This document shows positions 4,691-6,562 of a stretch of 6,562 bases of DNA, piece after piece. The notes under the pieces are model-generated. The model did not search any database, was not told the origin of the DNA, and worked only from the letters and a program-made list of their open reading frames with translations. Each line of letters begins with the position of its first letter. Positions within the stretch are counted from its first letter, which is position 1. A program made the position numbers and the translations under genes. Origin of the DNA: Coriobacteriaceae bacterium (GTDB lineage: Bacteria > Actinomycetota > Coriobacteriia > Coriobacteriales > UBA8131); contig JAAYYH010000181.1 of assembly GCA_012515495.1 (NCBI GenBank), forward strand, positions 1 through 6,562, read 5' to 3'.

Positions 4691-6477
4691 TGCTCACAGA
4701 AACAGAATTCGCAGTTCTCAATGAACTGCGTAAGAACCCCGCTGAGTCACAACGGGGTTTAGCACAAGCTACAGACCTCTCAGTCGGAACAATAAACTCA
4801 ACAATCAAACGTTTTCTACAATTAGGGTACGTTGATGGCCTCGCCATCACAGAACAAGGGCTCACAGCACTCGAACCCTATCGAGTGAAGAACGCGATAG
4901 TCATGGCAGCCGGTATGTCCACTCGTTTTGCTCCAATATCGTATGAGAAACCCAAAGGATTGTTGGAGGTTCGTGGAGAACTGCTGATAGAGCGTGTGAT
5001 CAGGCAGTTGCAGGAAGCGGGTATTACTGATATCACCGTTGTCGTTGGCTATAAGATGGAGCAGTTCCTCTTCCTCGAAGATAAGATGAACGTGAAAATT
5101 GCTATCAATACACATTATGATGAGCGCAATAATCACTCAACACTGAAGATCGTCGAGGATCAGCTTGATAACACCTATATCTGCTGTTCGGATAATTACT
5201 ATACAGAAAATGTCTTTGAACCTTATGTTTATCAGGCATATTATGCTGCTGTCTGGCATGATGGCCCTACTGATGAATGGGGTATCTACACATCAGCCCG
5301 TGGTCGCATCAGCAAAACTGGACCAGGCTGTGCAGACGCTTGGATCATGTATGGTCAAGCCTATTATGATAGAGAATTCTCCAAGAAGTTCGTCAAGATC
5401 CTGAACGAAGTCTATGACAGACCGGAGACTAAGTCGAAACTCTGGGAAGAGATCTACGCTGATCATATCAAAGAGCTGGATATGTACATTCGCGAATACC
5501 CATCGGGAATCATCTATGAATTCGATTCACTGGATGAGCTAAGGTCATTCGAACCGGATTTCATTACAAACATCGACTCAAGCATCCTGGACAATATCTG
5601 CTCGACACTTAACGTCGAACGAGAAGCCCTAACCAATTTCTCCCCCATCATCGAGGGATTGAGCAATCTCTCGTTTTGCTTTGAGGCTGCAGGTCGCAAG
5701 TATGTCTATCGTCATCCCGGGATCGCGACACAAGGTATCCTGAACAGATGTGCGGAAGCCGACGCCGAAAAAATCGCTTTTGAGCTTGGTTTGGACAAGA
5801 CCTTCATCCATCTGGATCCCGATACAGGCTGGAAGCTTTCACACTATGTCGATGTCACCGAGCATTTCGATTACCATAATCCCAGGCATGTAAAACAGAG
5901 TCTCGACCTCATCAGACAGCTGCACACATCGGGCAAGTGCATCGACAATCGTTTTGACATCTTCGCAGAGACAGCCAAGATCAAGGAACGGTTGTTGGGC
6001 GGCGGTCAGGCGGGCGCGCAGAAACGACTCGATTTCCCCGATTTCGCGGAACTGGATTCACGGGCGGCAAAATTGTATCAGTACTGCCAGGCTGACGGCA
6101 TTAAGCCAGTGCTTTGCCATAACGACTTCTATGATCCCAACATCCTGGTGGAAGGTGAGTCGATGTACCTTATCGACTGGGAATACTCAGGAATGAGCGA
6201 CTACGCCTGTGATGTTGGTGTCTTCATCGGTTGTTCGGATTACACATTCGAAGAGGCGTTAGAGGTAATCAATCTCTACTTTGAAAGGGAACCCTCTGCA
6301 TCAGAACTGCGGCACTGCATCGCTTATGTCTCATTGGCAAGCTATTACTGGTTCGTCTGGGCACTTTATAAAGAAGCCTGCAATGAACCAGTGGGCGAAT
6401 ATCTTTATCTCTGGTATCGATTCGCGAAAGAATATGGAGAGCGCGCTCTTCAACTCTACGAAATAGGAGAAAACTGA
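4690..6477 (+). CDS. Three-domain fusion: winged helix, LicC-type nucleotidyltransferase, LicA-type choline/ethanolamine kinase
   Basis: This is a 595-residue cytoplasmic protein predicted to phosphorylate an amino alcohol and then activate it with CTP (choline or ethanolamine to the phospho- and CDP-forms). Residues 1-62 are a winged helix-turn-helix (SQRGLAQATDLSVGTINSTIKRFLQLGYV). Residues about 67-300 are a nucleotidyltransferase with AIVMAAGMSTRFAP...EKPKGLL (69-92; G75, R79, K87) and a metal-site SDNYY (167-171). Residues about 315-595 are a choline-kinase/aminoglycoside-phosphotransferase fold with the Brenner motif HNDFYDPN (H477, D479, N484) and IDWEYSG (D496, E498). All key residues are present in both enzymes. 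I prefer the ATG at 4690 because GGAAG (4680-4684) precedes it. The ATG at 4678, four codons earlier in frame, has no ribosome site but remains possible. The next gene overlaps the stop codon, so they are cotranscribed. Related wHTH-LicC-LicA fusions exist in anaerobic Firmicutes and relatives as far as I recall. The exact substrate is not decided by sequence. Confidence 0.9.
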   Translation: MLTETEFAVLNELRKNPAESQRGLAQATDLSVGTINSTIKRFLQLGYVDGLAITEQGLTALEPYRVKNAIVMAAGMSTRFAPISYEKPKGLLEVRGELLIERVIRQLQEAGITDITVVVGYKMEQFLFLEDKMNVKIAINTHYDERNNHSTLKIVEDQLDNTYICCSDNYYTENVFEPYVYQAYYAAVWHDGPTDEWGIYTSARGRISKTGPGCADAWIMYGQAYYDREFSKKFVKILNEVYDRPETKSKLWEEIYADHIKELDMYIREYPSGIIYEFDSLDELRSFEPDFITNIDSSILDNICSTLNVEREALTNFSPIIEGLSNLSFCFEAAGRKYVYRHPGIATQGILNRCAEADAEKIAFELGLDKTFIHLDPDTGWKLSHYVDVTEHFDYHNPRHVKQSLDLIRQLHTSGKCIDNRFDIFAETAKIKERLLGGGQAGAQKRLDFPDFAELDSRAAKLYQYCQADGIKPVLCHNDFYDPNILVEGESMYLIDWEYSGMSDYACDVGVFIGCSDYTFEEALEVINLYFEREPSASELRHCIAYVSLASYYWFVWALYKEACNEPVGEYLYLWYRFAKEYGERALQLYEIGEN

Positions 6478-6562
6478 TGGAAGTAATCGGCACTGCGGTT
6501 GTCTACCTGATAATGATCTGCGCGGTGATCGGCGCCGTAGCATCTGTTATCAATCCAGAAAG
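6477..6562 (+). CDS. Membrane transporter, probably EutH-like, first 28 residues (cut by right edge)
   Basis: The start ATG shares its A with the TGA stop of the preceding gene (TGATG) and follows AGGAGA (6465-6470) at 6-nt spacing, so it is translationally coupled. The visible peptide is MEVIGTAVVYLIMICAVIGA followed by VASVINPE, a single hydrophobic helix with no signal-peptide cleavage site. It is typical of the first transmembrane segment of a polytopic protein. The sequence resembles, from memory, the N-terminus of EutH-family (ethanolamine) permeases found next to LicA/LicC-type genes. Only 28 residues are available, so the family call is tentative while the gene itself is nearly certain. 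Uptake of the substrate used by the upstream enzyme would be a natural role. Confidence 0.7.
   Translation, partial: MEVIGTAVVYLIMICAVIGAVASVINPE

Noticed and set aside
4822..5136. Minus-strand open frame of 104 codons inside the LicC-type domain
   Set aside because: Antisense to a clearly recognised domain, with no ribosome site or family resemblance.

Overview
The window is a compact bacterial stretch of intermediate GC content. It holds four complete protein genes, two genes cut by the window edges, and one cis-regulatory RNA. The MetK fragment carries a long insert near residues 49-68 (TREAELEAQGYLSSTGERAD). From memory I associate this insert with Coriobacteriia-type Actinobacteriota, but a Firmicutes-like anaerobe cannot be excluded. 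The SAM-I (S-box) riboswitch and the wHTH/LicC/LicA-type fusion fit either group. I treat the taxonomy as a guess.

Left arm, minus strand (1-3603). The response-regulator gene (3591-2905) and the histidine-kinase gene (2908-1085) overlap by an ATGA and form a translationally coupled two-component operon. Past its end, and under its own control, lies metK (766 to beyond the left edge). metK is preceded by an unusually long SAM-I riboswitch (about 1028-880) and a textbook intrinsic terminator (815-789), which together make a transcription-attenuation leader.

Centre (3604-3826). A divergent intergenic region holds overlapping dyads next to a leftward -10 box. To its right, on the plus strand, is a gene for a small secreted protein (3827-4423) with a signal peptide, a DUF2680-like helical region and a Gly-rich tail containing Cys. 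The extracytoplasmic part of the histidine kinase also carries a roughly 95-residue Gly/Ser/Ala-rich insert. Divergent placement plus shared composition suggests that the secreted protein and the sensor belong to one cell-envelope signalling unit. A perfect 20-bp hairpin (4449-4497) closes this transcription unit.

Right arm, plus strand (4629-6562). A perfect 14-bp inverted repeat flanks a likely -10 box and overlaps the translation start of a three-domain protein: an N-terminal winged helix, a LicC-type nucleotidyltransferase and a LicA-type choline/ethanolamine kinase. The next gene starts inside its stop codon and encodes a membrane protein whose first 28 residues look like an EutH-family transporter. 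Together these suggest an uptake, phosphorylation and CDP-activation route for choline or ethanolamine, possibly for decorating surface polymers. The enzyme's own DNA-binding domain may autoregulate the operon.

The two most interesting hypotheses are the sensor/secreted-protein pair sharing Gly-rich segments and the self-regulating amino-alcohol activation enzyme. Both rest on inference from layout and motifs.
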